This document shows positions 30,001 to 41,466 of a stretch of 64,000 nt of DNA, in pieces. Location: contig NC_021673.1 of NCBI RefSeq assembly GCF_000247815.1, forward strand, positions 110,724,766 through 110,788,765, read 5' to 3'. Positions within the stretch are counted from its first letter, which is position 1. Every line of letters begins with the position of its first letter. A program made the position numbers and the translations under genes. Source of the stretch: Ficedula albicollis (Eukaryota > Chordata > Aves > Passeriformes > Muscicapidae). Under the pieces are notes generated by a model that did no database searches, had not been told where the DNA came from, and saw nothing but the letters and a program-made list of their open reading frames with translations.

Positions 30001-30023
30001 GCAGCAGCAGCAGCAGCAGCAGC
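30001..30023. repeat. (CAG)n microsatellite, about 7 units
   Basis: GCA/CAG triplet array between CTACCCT and TCTGATT. On the minus strand it yields a short leucine run in a 67-codon frame without other coding signs. Confidence 0.93.
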
Positions 30024-30535
30024 TCTGATTGCGACAACCAATAGACATGGTTGGCAGGATAAAATGTAAAATAACAAAACCTACAGTCTGCCTTGCTTTG
30101 TGGATAATATGCTGCAACAACCAGCCATTTCCTGCCTGTGGCTGTGTCAGCTGAGCCATCCACAGTCCATTTTTTCATTGGTATTATTTTTTTCAGTGTC
30201 TATGAAATCTGGAATGGGACACAGCATGCTTGGAATGTGGCCAGTATCCTGTTGAGTTAGTAGAATGGAAAGAAAATAAAAAGTACACTGACCCAATTTC
30301 TTTGACTAAATATACTGGGCCATAACAGCAAAAGCTGGGGATGTGTTTATACTTTGAATCATTTTTCAGATGAAGTGGCTTAGGACAACACGTTACAAAT
30401 GGAGATAGAGATCAGGTAGTGAAACCTACTCATCAGGTTCTCCACTGGCTTCAAGCATCTCTTTACATCCCAGGTCTCAAAGATTTAAAAGTAGGTTTCA
30501 TTTTTTCTTTTTCTTGTTTTTCTGCATTATTTCAT

Positions 30536-30572
30536 TTAATTTAATTTATTTTAATTTAATTTAATTTAATTT
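30536..30572. repeat. (TTTAA)n microsatellite
   Basis: Pentanucleotide array of TTTAA units with one TTTATT interruption, within a T-rich tract. Confidence 0.85.
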
Positions 30573-30632
30573 ACCTGGAAGTTTCTGTCCTTTTTATTTT
30601 TTTTTATCTGTTTCTATTAAAGTAGTTTAACA

Positions 30633-30657
30633 ACAAACAAACAAACAAACAAACAAA
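30633..30657. repeat. (AAAC)n microsatellite, about 6 units
   Basis: Short tetranucleotide array about 60 bp downstream of the TTTAA array. Confidence 0.9.
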
Positions 30658-33307
30658 TCAGTCAGTATATTTTTTCTTTATGTGACAAGTACCAACACTA
30701 AGGATTTGTGCAGATTGTGTCCCTTATTCTCTGGTGAGAGCAGAAATGCAGCTGGATGCATCTGTAAGTGAGGAGAAACATAATAGCACAATCAGTTAGT
30801 TTTTCAAATGCAAAGTGGAGGATGCAGTTAAAACCTGATGATAACTTAAACTGAACAGTTTGTGCCTACCTTTGGCTGCCCCACACCTGTGCCACTCATG
30901 CTGCCATCCCAGGCAACAGTGCTGCTCCAGTGAGGAGTGTGCCAAGGGGTGGGCTGCTCTGTCCTGGGAACTGTGTCCCAAGAAGGACCAAGCAAACCCT
31001 GTGACCTTTCTCAGTTTCCTCATTCATAAAATGGGGACAATGGTCTGCCTCCATCTTTTCAGAACACCTGGGTATATCTGATTGCAAAGTGGCAGGACAC
31101 AATGGGAGCCAAACAGAACTGTTCTCCAATGCCATATGGCCAGACAGGTTGCCAGCATTCAGAGATAAAAAAGCCAGATTAAATTATAAATCCTGCCTTG
31201 AAAAAGGCCAAACCCAACAACAACAACAAGAAACCAAAAGAACAAACATCAATTAAAGGTTTAATTTAGCACTAATAATCAAAATGCATTTCAGAAATGC
31301 CTGGCCAAATAAACATTGCCCTACAGCACCCCACCTGCTGGTACTGGCAGAAAAATAATAGTATCTGCAGTACTCCTCCAGTACATCCCCACTTTCATTG
31401 TCTTCTTCAGACCTACAATATAAGGTGCCCATCTTACTGCCCTCCTGCTTTGCTTTCCAGAAATCCCTCCCTGAATGCTTAAAAACTCCAGAAAGAATTA
31501 TGCACTAGGTATGAATGAGAGGAAAAATATAGCCAACCATGTGAATTTGGATTTGACTTGGTCCTGAGCTCTTGCCTAATTCAGAGATCATTCAAGGTGA
31601 ATCCTGAGTTTGTTTCTGGCAGCCTCTGTCCTCAGCATTGAAATCCTTTGTCATGGGACAGAGAGGCCAAGATCTGAAGAGAAGAAAGGGAGGGATCAAG
31701 TACCTGAGTGAGAGCAAAAAGGACATTTTGATGAATTTTGTAAATGTTTCTCTCCAGAAGAGTTTCCCTTTCCCATATGACCAGAGATGAAGATGAGCCA
31801 AGGTGCTTTAAGGTATCCTGCTTGACTTGGCAGAAGAGTGAAGAAGAGTGATGTCCAGAATGATGGCTTGGGGAGTTCTGAAGACAAAAGCCCAGGCTAA
31901 ACCATGCACTGGTATTACTTCAAACATTTAGAAAACAAAAAACAACAGGAATCCCTGGATCCCAGCATTTTATGAGTTGGACTCTAGCTATTTTTCAGGG
32001 CAAAGGTTTTCCATGCAAGAGTTTCAGAGGCAACAGCTGTTTTATAGAACATTCCTGCTGGCAGGGCTGGGTAAGCAGAGCTAGCAGCGTGGTCAGAGAA
32101 GGTCTGGGCAACAATTTCAGGGAAACACTATTATTTGGTCCATTTTTATTTCAAACAAGAGATTTCTTTGCATGTGAATCCCCAACCAGTGTCTATTCAT
32201 TGTAAGAACTGACAGAAGTGAAGCTAAGTGAAGGAAAGCAGATGGCTGAAACATGTTGAAAAGAATCAATAGCCCCAGTTCTGATGCATCGATATTTTGG
32301 TGTGGACACATTCAGAACTGATGTTTAAATGTCAGCTAGGCCCAATTTGCAGCATTTCAAAGCTGCCTTTGTGTTTTGAATTCAGCAGGGCTGAAGGTCA
32401 GAAGTTTTGCTAAGTATTTCAATCCAATGATACATTTTGCAAACATTCGTTTTTATTTGAAAAGATATTCTTTTATCTTGTTCCACTGGTGGTAGCCAAG
32501 GTGGAAGATCATAGAGCAGGCATAAGTTCAAAGCTTGGTCAAAGGATGACAGTTGCTTATGCTATCTTGATTCTAACACTCCCATTATTGCTCCTGAAAA
32601 ACTAGATAGCTCCAAGTCCTATTTTTTCCAGTGTAGAATTATATTGTATTAATAAGTTGCTTTCTGTCTGAATGTGTAAAAATACTATGACAAATAAAAC
32701 TCTTCACTGAGTTGGTTGGTTTTGATGTATGCATCTTTTGTAGTAGAAAGAGATTGTGTGGATATTTAATAGGAAGCGTTGATAGCCCAGAAAAGAAGAA
32801 CATAAAAGATATGCATTTCCTTTTTAATGCTATACATTTAAACTATCAGAACTTCAATTAGTGCAATGTAGTGAAGACTCTTTAGAACTAACAGAAATGT
32901 GCATTTAAACCATCTGAAGAGTTAGTTATGAATCTTAAAATGCAATAGAAACAAGAGTTACATGAAATTAACTGGATATTTACATGAATTACTGGATATT
33001 TAAAATATCCAGTGTATCAACATTCAGTAGAATAGCTTGTTTTCAAAATCGATTTAAAGATTTTTTTTTTAGCCTTGTCATTATTTCAAAACAATCTTTT
33101 GGACCTGCAGAAATCATAGTCCAGTTGTCCATTTCACAAAACTGAGCAAAGTCCTCCCATCTTTACACACAGTAGGGAATTTGGGAAGCAGTAATTGAAA
33201 TCTAGGCAAAAAGAACATTAAGAACAGGATTTTGCTAAGTAAATTCAAGGGGACAGTTTTAAACCTGTTCTAACTGAAGCACATGTCACTCAGTGTGTGA
33301 CAAAGCA

Positions 33308-33389
33308 CTATGTGCTTTGCAGGGGAGCAAAGGACTGCACCACTGTGGTGGCATTCGCTATGTGCTTTGCAGGGGAGCAAAGGACTGCA
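33308..33389. repeat. Direct duplication, 32-bp unit, 50-bp period
   Basis: The unit CTATGTGCTTTGCAGGGGAG plus CAAAGGACTGCA occurs identically at 33308-33339 and 33358-33389, separated by 18 bp. Confidence 0.92.
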
Positions 33390-36300
33390 TGAACAAGACT
33401 AGTCTTCAGAGCTGTTCACAGGCTACAGTTCTCTTGAAATTAGTAGGACTGGAGGGTGTTCAGCTTTTCAAGAGAGTTGCACTTATTTTCATCTCAGCTA
33501 CATTACATTCTATGAGTGACAGATGTGTGGCAAAATAGAGCACTGAAATTTTACTTTCAGTTCTGAACTGTGAAGATAGAACAATGCTTGTCACATTTCA
33601 AAAAGGCTACAAAGGAATATCCTAAATAGTTAACAGAGACACTAGAAGGAAACAAAATAGAAGAGCTTAAAAAAAAGAGAGATTAAAAAATCCACCTATA
33701 TTTATATCTGTAAAACAAGGAATCTTCAGAACGTTCTGAGTAACAGAGGAAAATAATTATCTCAAAATCCCAGACAGAAAAATGAATTTGAAATTGTGGG
33801 TTTTTTTGAAGAAAATCTTGGATGTACTTCTGTTGAGCAGAAGATTCTGTTTATGAGGAGGGGGTTAGGAGATGCCCAGGAAGAAAACCTTCCCAGCTTG
33901 CACGACACAGTCAGAATGCATTGTCTGGAGGATCAGAATAGGATGCAACTATGAATTCATCCAGACATGAGGGTCAGCTTGTCCAGAAGTCATGTTAGCA
34001 AGATTGTGGTTCAGGATCAAGCAGACAGACAGTTAAAGAGACCACCAAAACCAAACCCAAACTCAAAATCAGCTTTAAATCCCCTTGTAACAGAAAAAAT
34101 AAACAAAAAAAACCCAGAAGAAAAATAAAAAGATTTTTAAAGTTATTGTAAGATTTGGTAGATTGACATTTGAATACTACAGTAAAATTTGGGGATTCAG
34201 CATGCTCTGAATAATATCTAATTAAATCAAAGATGCAGGAGTGGAAACATACCATGAGATACCCTCTCTGGAAGAAAGCTGGGTGCTTCACAGAGGTCTT
34301 TCTGTGCTACTGTGAATCCTTCACTGGGGAAGATGTGCTTTATTTTGGAGCCTTTAGGAGCTGAAAGAAATTACATGCCATGTTTTCTTTGTCTATCTTA
34401 CAATTACTTAGAAAACACAAAGGTCTTTCTTGTCCTCATTTATTCTGTGTAAGAGGAAAGAATAATTAAGTAGCACTCTGAAAATCCAAAACAAAAGAAA
34501 ACAGGATCAACTTCATTGCCATGTGCCCCATTCAGACCTTAGAGGCATGTTATGTCTTTAATATTGTGAAAGAAAACTTCATTCACAAAGACCCTTTCGA
34601 CTTTCTTGGAATGACATTTTACTTGCGGTGATTTTTAGCGGCTGGTTTGTTGGCTTGTTTGTTTGTTTTCATTAGAGGAGTCTGCTAAAGCATATTGACT
34701 TAACACAAAGTCACCTTGGTATCATTTGCAATAGCCCCCAAAGCAGTGCTTGGATTTGCAGCCCTAACTGGCATTGTGCTCTGAGGTTTTTTGAAGGCTT
34801 TTGAAAGGTAAAGTTGAATCAGTCCTTAACACCGCTAACCACGCACCTGCTTCTTGACCCTAACTATTTGAAACATGACATCCTCTATCATCGCTCCCCA
34901 ACTCTCTAAAAAAAAGTCTTATTCCTACTCCTATATTCCTGTTAGATTTTGTGATTAACTGTCCACAGCCTTGAGTTTATGACTGTAGATGCCCCCCATA
35001 GCACAGGAGTCTCAATAATCCCACTTACTCCATGTGTGCTCCCTGCACTCTGAGCAAAGGGGAGATTTCATCCCTCAGGGTTATCTCAGCAGTATCTTCC
35101 ACAAACACATCCCTTCTCTTAAAGAATAGAGGATCCACCTTTTCATCCAGCTTAACTTTGTCTAGACAACAAATGCAGCCAGGTTTTGTACAGCTGATTT
35201 ATCTTCCCCAGCTGACTAAGCTAGAGTGAATGTGATTCACAAAGATTTTCTTTTTATCCCATGTTTGTCTTTCGAACTTCTCTGGCTGCTTATCTTGCTT
35301 GTACCTGGGAAAGCTGGGAAACTCTGAGCAGCTATCCCACTCCACAGGCTGAATGCCAGTCACCTCAGCAGGGATACACCAGTGGTAAAATGAGACTTTG
35401 AAGAGTGTTATGGGTAACATGCAGTGCAGATGATGCTGATTTCATTTTCTATTTCAGAAGTTTCTAGCATTTCTTCATGCAATACAGTTTCATCTGTAGT
35501 TTGCCTGTAGCTTACACAACACAAGTGTCTTTACAGCTCAGAATAGGTGATTTTCTGCATTCTTATTAATTTAAAGAAATAAATATCTTGATGAGAATGA
35601 CCTTCATTATACTTCAGACCTGATCATTGCTCCCTGTGGGCTCCATTACCTCAGTGAAAGCCAAAGACAAAGTTCACTCAATAATTAGAGGGACTGGAGT
35701 TGTTCTGGTCTGAGAACCTGACACCCCTGCTGTGCTGAATGGCAGTGTACAGATGAGGGATTCGAGAGCTAAGAGAGCAAACTAAATTAAGGCTGCCTAA
35801 GGTCTGCCTTGTGCATTAACTTTCAAATAAGGTGAGGGCGCAACAAAAAATGAGTGATCTTTCTCCTAAGTAGCCTTAAATCATTCTCCCTTAGGAACAG
35901 GTTGATGTTAGCTTTTGTTTGTGATTCAAACTTATGGTAAGATAAAAGGAATGTATAATAAAAAATATTGGTGTGTCAGCTGACAGGTCTAGTACTTACC
36001 CAACAAAACTTGTGTTTTTCTGTGCAACCATCTGTTTAGAAAAGACATCATACATAAGAAACTGTTATAATATAAAACGTGTGATCTCAAGGCCTCAGTA
36101 TAAATGTTTATTTGCATACACACGTGCACGTAAATACGCATGTGTGCACGTATCTGAACTAATCAGCGCATAGCAGGAGTACTAATCACAAAGAGAAGAT
36201 CTGTTAAATTCATGGACAAAATTTTGTGTGTTAAATGGCATTTCCCTTCTATGTTGCCACCTATACCTGCCCTGAAGGAATATCTGGAAGTGTGACCCAC

Positions 36301-36830
36301 AGACAGCCTGTCCTGTAACTGCCCTATGCACCAAGTCATGGCCCAGGACAGCTCCTACAATACAGATGGACACAGGGTTTATCTGAGTACCTCTCAGAAA
36401 GGCAGCATCCAGCTTGGATTTTTGGAAAAACTTGAAGCCATGTATAGATATAACTGAGAATTGGGGGCCAACAATGAATGAAGGTGATAAAAATGGGACT
36501 TTGGTGGACTTTGTGCAATGGCAAACTGCTAGTGGGTAACACAGCACATGCCTAGCTGTGATGGGGCTGTCCTGGTTTCATTTCAGGTGGGACAGAGTTA
36601 ATTTTCTTCCTAGCAGCAGGTACTATGCTGTGTTTTGGGCTTTGTATGAGAATAATGTGGATTACAGATGCTTTACTTGTGGCTAAACAGAGCTTACTCT
36701 AAGCCATAGACCTCTTGGTTTCTCATGTTCTGCCAGAAAGCAGGTGCACAAGAAGCCATGAGAGAGCATGGCCAGCACTGCAGTCCTGAACTGGCCAAAG
36801 GATATGCCACACCATGAAATGCCATTCCAG

Positions 36831-36838
36831 TATATAAA
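36831..36838 (+). promoter_or_regulatory. TATA box of the avian LTR
   Basis: TATATAAA in the position of the LTR's own promoter, followed about 70 bp downstream by the GGTGGTGAGCAG segment that I would place near the U3/R part. Transcription would run toward 37 kb. Present-day activity is unknown. Confidence 0.6.
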
Positions 36839-36993
36839 TTTGGGAAATTGGCTGGAATGGACTGATCACTTTTCAGGGATGGGCTGGACATCGCTCAGCA
36901 GGTGGTGAGCAGTTGCATTGGGCATCACTTTTTTTGGGTTTTGTTCCTCTCTCTGCTTTTAATAGCTATTATTATTAGCAGTAGTGTCTGTAT

Positions 36994-37225
36994 ATTCTTA
37001 TTCTTATTCTTATTCTTATTCTTATTCTTATTCTTATTCTTATTCTTATTCTTATTCTTATTCTTATTCTTATTCTTATTCTTATTCTTATTCTTATTCT
37101 TATTCTTATTCTTATTCTTATTCTTATTCTTATTCTTATTCTTATTCTTATTCTTATTCTTATTCTTATTCTTATTCTTATTCTTATTCTTATTCTTATT
37201 CTTATTCTTATTCTTATTCTTATTC
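36994..37225. repeat. (TTATTC)n hexanucleotide array, about 39 units
   Basis: An essentially perfect 232-bp array of TTATTC (complement GAATAA). It lies where this LTR type normally has a short TTATT/TTTTATT-rich tract, so it probably grew from that seed. The SYSYSY-, FLFLFL- and NKNKNK-like open frames across it are artefacts. Confidence 0.97.
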
Positions 37226-37735
37226 ATGTTTGGCTGTAATACATATGACAATCCTATCCAAATTATTCTTCTTAGCTATAGGAATTTTTTTATTCTGGTT
37301 TTATTCTGACACCACTTAAGAATGTAAGACCTGAATTCCTGGGATCTAAATTCCTGGAGCATGATTGCCAAAGTACCAGTAAAAGTACTCTGTTAGCAAC
37401 ACAGTTTTCCTCTCATAGGTACACTCAGAATGCCTCTGACAGGGATTTGTTCTCTTGATATTTTAAGATGAAAAGTTCATGGCTACCAGTACCTGTTCTG
37501 TATGCAGAGAAGCCAGATGGAGCCATGACTCACTCTAAATATTTCTTTTGAGGTTAGCATAAGTGAATTGCTTTTCAGGTGGAATCCATCAGGTCCCCAG
37601 AATGTGTTCTTGTCTACAAATTCGTCCTGCTGCATTATATTGCTCTTCTTCAAAATGTTAAATGTCTTGATTTGCATTTGCAGGAGTTGATTGAGCCCTT
37701 ATTCTTACTTCCATGCATAAGGATTGCATTTTTTC
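37226..37735. other. ~510-bp extra segment inside the LTR
   Basis: Sequence between the hexamer array and the resumed LTR that does not belong to the LTR form I know. A CTTATTCTTAC stretch near 37698 resembles the array unit and may mark a duplicated target or a stray end of the array. No transposon ends or open frames of note are visible. Confidence 0.5.
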
Positions 37736-37889
37736 CTGTATTTTATTTTGTTTCAATTCTTAAACTGTTCCTATCACAACCCACAAAGCTTACCTTTTCT
37801 TTCAGATTCTTCTCTCCACCAGGGGATGGGGTGGGAGTGAGTGAGTGGCTGTGTGGTACTTAGTTGCCAGCTGGGGTTAAACCATGATG

Positions 37890-40360
37890 TGCCCTGGGTG
37901 GTAGGGGTGAGCTTTGTGGCTTCTGTGGTCTTTCTCAACACGATATTTCTCTGGAACAACTCTTCTTGCTTTTCAACTTCCAGCATCTCTTTTTGTAGGC
38001 TTCCAGTTGTGGCATCTGGCCCACCTGTAATCCCAAAACCAGGAACAGCTACTGCATTCTATTTGAAGGTGCTCTTGATGCACACCAATCTGTGTCAGCT
38101 GTAGAGGGCACTTTCCGAAATGTGATTCAGGCCACTTCATTTTGAATGTATTTTTTTAAGCACCCAGTTTCCCAAAGAGTGTATTAACAACCAACCCCTT
38201 GGTTAGGTGCCCCTGGGGAGGGAAGCAGGAAGGTGAGGTTACCTTCCATCTCTGCTTTTGAGGCCGTGTGTCTGCGCAGAGGGGAATGTCAGGCTCTTCC
38301 ATCGACTTTTCCAGCTGGTCCTTTTGAATCAGGTTTCTGACTGGGGGGCAGCGACCAGCAGAGTCTCAGACGCCTGAACGGTGGGTGTCTGTCTCTCTGG
38401 GCTCCCTGAGGAGCCCAGCCTGCCCTCATCTGAGGGCACGGGGGTCCTGGGCAGGCAGGAGGGGTGAGTCACTGGATTACACCCTTCTGTTTCAGGTTTG
38501 CAAGGGATCATAGCAATAGTGGGGAGAGAAGTGTGACTGTGAAGGCACACAGGATGGCATGGCAAAGTTCACATTCCTGTAGTGCTGTCTTGAGCAATTG
38601 TCACCTCTTCATTTATTTCTTTCCACAACAGCCCTTCTTTTCACTGTCGTTTATGCTGGTTAAGTTTTCAAGTGAGAGCAATTCCTCAATTCGGGGTGCA
38701 AGAAGCAACAGTGCCTGGAAAAATAAGGGTGTGGTGTGGGAAAAATAGCAGTAGGAAAGGAAGGTAGATGGGAATTCTCAAAACCATTTTAAAACTCACT
38801 GCTGCTGAGCAAAAAGCTATTAGCAGAGTGTGCCATTAATTGTTGACACCATGACAGCAAATGTCTTCTTGATTCTCCACCTTAGTTTTTTCCCATCTTT
38901 CTTGGATACAGCTCCTTGGCTTTTTTCCCTTCTTTGTCATTTTGCCAGCCTCTTTTTCGATCCTCTGCTCACAGATGTGTTTCATGCTGTGGTCACCAAG
39001 GCCATGGGATTATTCCTGCTGTTCTCTGACACCTTGGTGTGTTATACTAGCAGAAGGAGTCCTCTCCTGCGTTTGTTTCGTCCTGGTGGAGATTACCCCT
39101 CTGTTGTGGGGTCTGTGACACATTCATTGCTGTTGGGTGTTTAAGAGCCACCTGTTGGTCCTGCCTGGGGACCAAGCTGTCACCAGCCTCCACCCACTCC
39201 TGTTTGCATGGCCGTGGGTGAGGCAAGAGGAGCAGAATGTACAATGTGCTAATAGGAAATTTATACCGTATTTGACAGCATTACTCTATTGATAGCTGCC
39301 AAGAAAATGACTGGCATAACTTTCTTGGGTCTTTCTCTGATCTCAGATATAAATTTGGTATGTGTTCAGGCAAACACATATTTCAGGAGAATTTTAAAGA
39401 AGAATTTATTCCATATATAGCTGTATTACAAGTATTTACTACTGAATTGAATTATAGCCATCTTCACAATTTCTCTTTGTTTAAGGTGAGTAATCACCTA
39501 TAACTGTGCAACTAATTTTTGGAATCATAAATTTTAAAATCCCAACGGTGAACTTGAAAGAAATTTACTCTCATTTTCCTTTAGTAAATTAAAGAAAAAA
39601 TAGATAAAAGACACCTGTATAACTGAGGATGAAAAACCACCCACCTCTGTTATAATTAGCAATAGGAACAGTTTGGTTTTCCTTGACTTAGCACATGGCA
39701 CTGAGATCCTATTGCAATGGACAATTTGAACCAAACATCTCCCCACCCCAGCCCTCTTTTATAAAGAACATGGTGACTTCTTCGTGTCAAATATTGCCTT
39801 ACAGTAGTGCTATACCAAATTCTAGCTAATTCCTAAATGTAGTGTGTGTTAATACATGTCAAATTTTAGAAATATTGCCTTACAGGAGTGCTATACCCAA
39901 CTCCAGCTAATTCCTAAATGTAGTGTGTGTTAATACTCTCGGATAGTGCTTTTACTTTTGAATGAGGAAATTTTTGAAGGAAACAAAGGCAGCTAAGTAG
40001 GTTGATAGAAATTATGTATCTCTATTTACTTTTATAAACACCTTACTCTAACATATTGTGGCCTCAAATGTGCACACATTCTCTATTTGCAATTTTTCAT
40101 ACTTGATACATGCTTTGTCTAGGCAAATTTTTATACTCCCTCTTGATGGAGGACAAAGTACTGACATAGTTTAAGTAAAGATGTGATGTATTAGTGTCCA
40201 TCATTGCTCTTACAACTGAAGAACATACAAACTTCCTTACTTCTGTGTGTTCTACAGGAAAGCTTAAAAAAAATTCCTAGATAGCAGACAGGGAAAGTCA
40301 CAAAAATAGTAAGTTTGATTTCTAAAAAAATATGTATTAGAAGATTTCTTCTTTGCACAG
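37890..40360. other. Non-coding, unique sequence
   Basis: No supportable exon. The stretch 38220-38460 is GC-richer than average and includes a 9-bp-stem hairpin at 38397-38418. A direct duplication lies at 39789-39936. Open frames reach 104 codons at 38830-39144 but show no domain. Confidence 0.5.
39789..39936. repeat. Direct duplication, ~67-bp unit, 81-bp period
   Basis: The unit AAATATTGCCTTACAG...GTGTGTTAATAC is present at 39789-39855 and 39870-39936 with about four differences, separated by 14 bp. Confidence 0.92.
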
Positions 40361-40882
40361 GATGAGTGACAATGAAAAAGAGAGCAAAGAAGCAGTGAAA
40401 TGGAGGAGCCAAGGTGAAATGGAGTCCTGAGCCCCTTTGCTACCATGTGTCCAGGTAAAAGACTGTTTTGTTTTCTGAGATGAGGTCAGCTTCGTTATTT
40501 GTTTGCTCCGAGTCAGAGATCGGCAGTAGAAATACTGGAGTGCCTGGCAGGAAGGAGTCAAAGGACAGAAAGCAGCAGGGTGACAAAGTGGGGTACTGGC
40601 TCCTGGGCTGCTAACGTCACACAGGGCTGCATGACAGCGTGTGAAAAAGGAAATGCAAGAACTGCAGGGAGCAGGGAACTCTTCAGAGGACCAACAGTCC
40701 AGTGCCTCTGAGCTTTTCTTACAAAATAATGAAACAATCAATGAAGAAAAAGATACGGCAGCAGATAGCACTGAAAGTTGAGGGATTGCTTAACTCCAAG
40801 GCTGTATCATTAGAAAACAGGTTGAGAGAAAGGGGAAACAACGAGAAAGGCTGGGGAAGGGGGAGAGAGAAGACAGACTACC

Positions 40883-41466
40883 ATGGATGACATCTTGCAG
40901 CCTGAGAAGAAACAAAAAAATAATTGTTGCTTCCTAGTCAGTCACCAGGACAACAGCAGATTGAATTTGGAGCTGCCTGCAATAATTTATAACTGCTTTG
41001 TCTTGGTTGGATTATTATGTTGCTTTTCCTGCTTTTGTTGGATTCACTACTTGGCAGAGCTTCAACCAGAAAGGCAAGGTAAGGGGAGAAGAAAGAAAAA
41101 TTTTTGGAGAAATTTGTATCTACAAAACTCTGCTATGAAAATGCTGGTGAACCCAGCACTCTTGTTGCTTTGAGCGCCTTTTTGTGCTATGATCTCTTCC
41201 CAGGGTTAAGAGAGGTGCACACAAAGAGGAGTGAGATCCTTTGCTGCTGTACAAGGACCTTCTGCTCCCTGTTCCCACCGCTGATCTTAAGCCCCCAAAA
41301 AGAAAGTTCAAGAATGTGCAGGGATCTGGTAGGACCCCTTGGCCCTGACAGCCTGCTGAAAGGAGAATCATGGTGTTTGCAGCACTGGAAAGCAGGGTCA
41401 GAACCTGTGGAGGTGGGAGGTGTTAGTGGAGCTGAAGCATGGTCCTGCAGAAGCTGTGTCTGGTAG
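40883..41466 (+). CDS. Tentative two-exon small membrane protein (unrecognised)
   Basis: Weak candidate only. An ATG at 40883 sits in a strong initiation context (ACCATGG) and opens 65 codons to 41078, where AAG|GTAAGG matches the splice-donor consensus. A pyrimidine-rich acceptor (CTCTTCCCAG, ending 41203) would join in phase to an open segment 41204-41464, stopping at TAG 41464-41466. This gives about 153 residues, with the intron only 125 bp. Residues 1-32 are hydrophilic and basic. Residues 33-56 form one hydrophobic, cysteine-rich segment that could span a membrane. The second part is Cys/Ser-rich and looks low in coding character. Upstream at 40361-40454 a segment with acceptor- and donor-like edges could be a 5' exon. 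I know no family matching it. A 127-codon frame on the opposite strand also overlaps. Chance is a realistic explanation. Confidence 0.2.

Larger units (their letters stand above)
29600..36567. other. Non-coding, unique sequence with microsatellites
   Basis: About 7 kb with no supportable exon. It contains an AT/AC alternating region (29649-29730), a CAG array (30001-30023), a TTTAA array (30536-30572), an AAAC array (30633-30657), a 50-bp duplication (33308-33389) and an alternating purine-pyrimidine stretch (36113-36153). The minus-strand frame of 121 codons at 36182-36547, ending just before the LTR, shows no domain that I recognise. Confidence 0.5.
36568..37889 (+). mobile_element. Avian endogenous retrovirus LTR (solo), internally expanded
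   Basis: Recognised from its order of landmarks. It opens TGTCCTGGTTTCA and continues with GGGACAGAGTTAATTTTCTT and CCTAGCAGCAGGTAC. GCAGGTGCACAAGAAG lies near 36741 and CTGGCCAAAGGATATGCCA near 36791. A TATATAAA box lies at 36831-36838, then GGTGGTGAGCAGTTGCATTG near 36901. The distal end carries TTTCAATTCTTAAACTG (about 37752), GGAGTGAGTGAGTGGCTGTG (about 37832) and CTGGGGTTAAACCATGA (37871-37887). This is the order of a common avian LTR type. No gag, pol or env sequence adjoins it, so it is a solitary LTR. It is longer than usual because a TTATTC array (36994-37225) and about 510 bp of unrelated sequence (37226-37735) lie between its two halves. No clean target-site duplication was found. 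Confidence 0.88.

Noticed and set aside
30001..30023. CAG tract as a coding polyglutamine or polyleucine segment
   Set aside because: The surrounding frames are short and stop-rich, with no splice-site support.
36182..36547. 121-codon minus-strand frame next to the LTR as a retroviral gene remnant
   Set aside because: It lies upstream of the LTR start in reverse orientation and shows no retroviral motif.
36902..37319. Alternating FL, SY and NK dipeptide frames
   Set aside because: Direct result of the TTATTC hexamer array inside an LTR.
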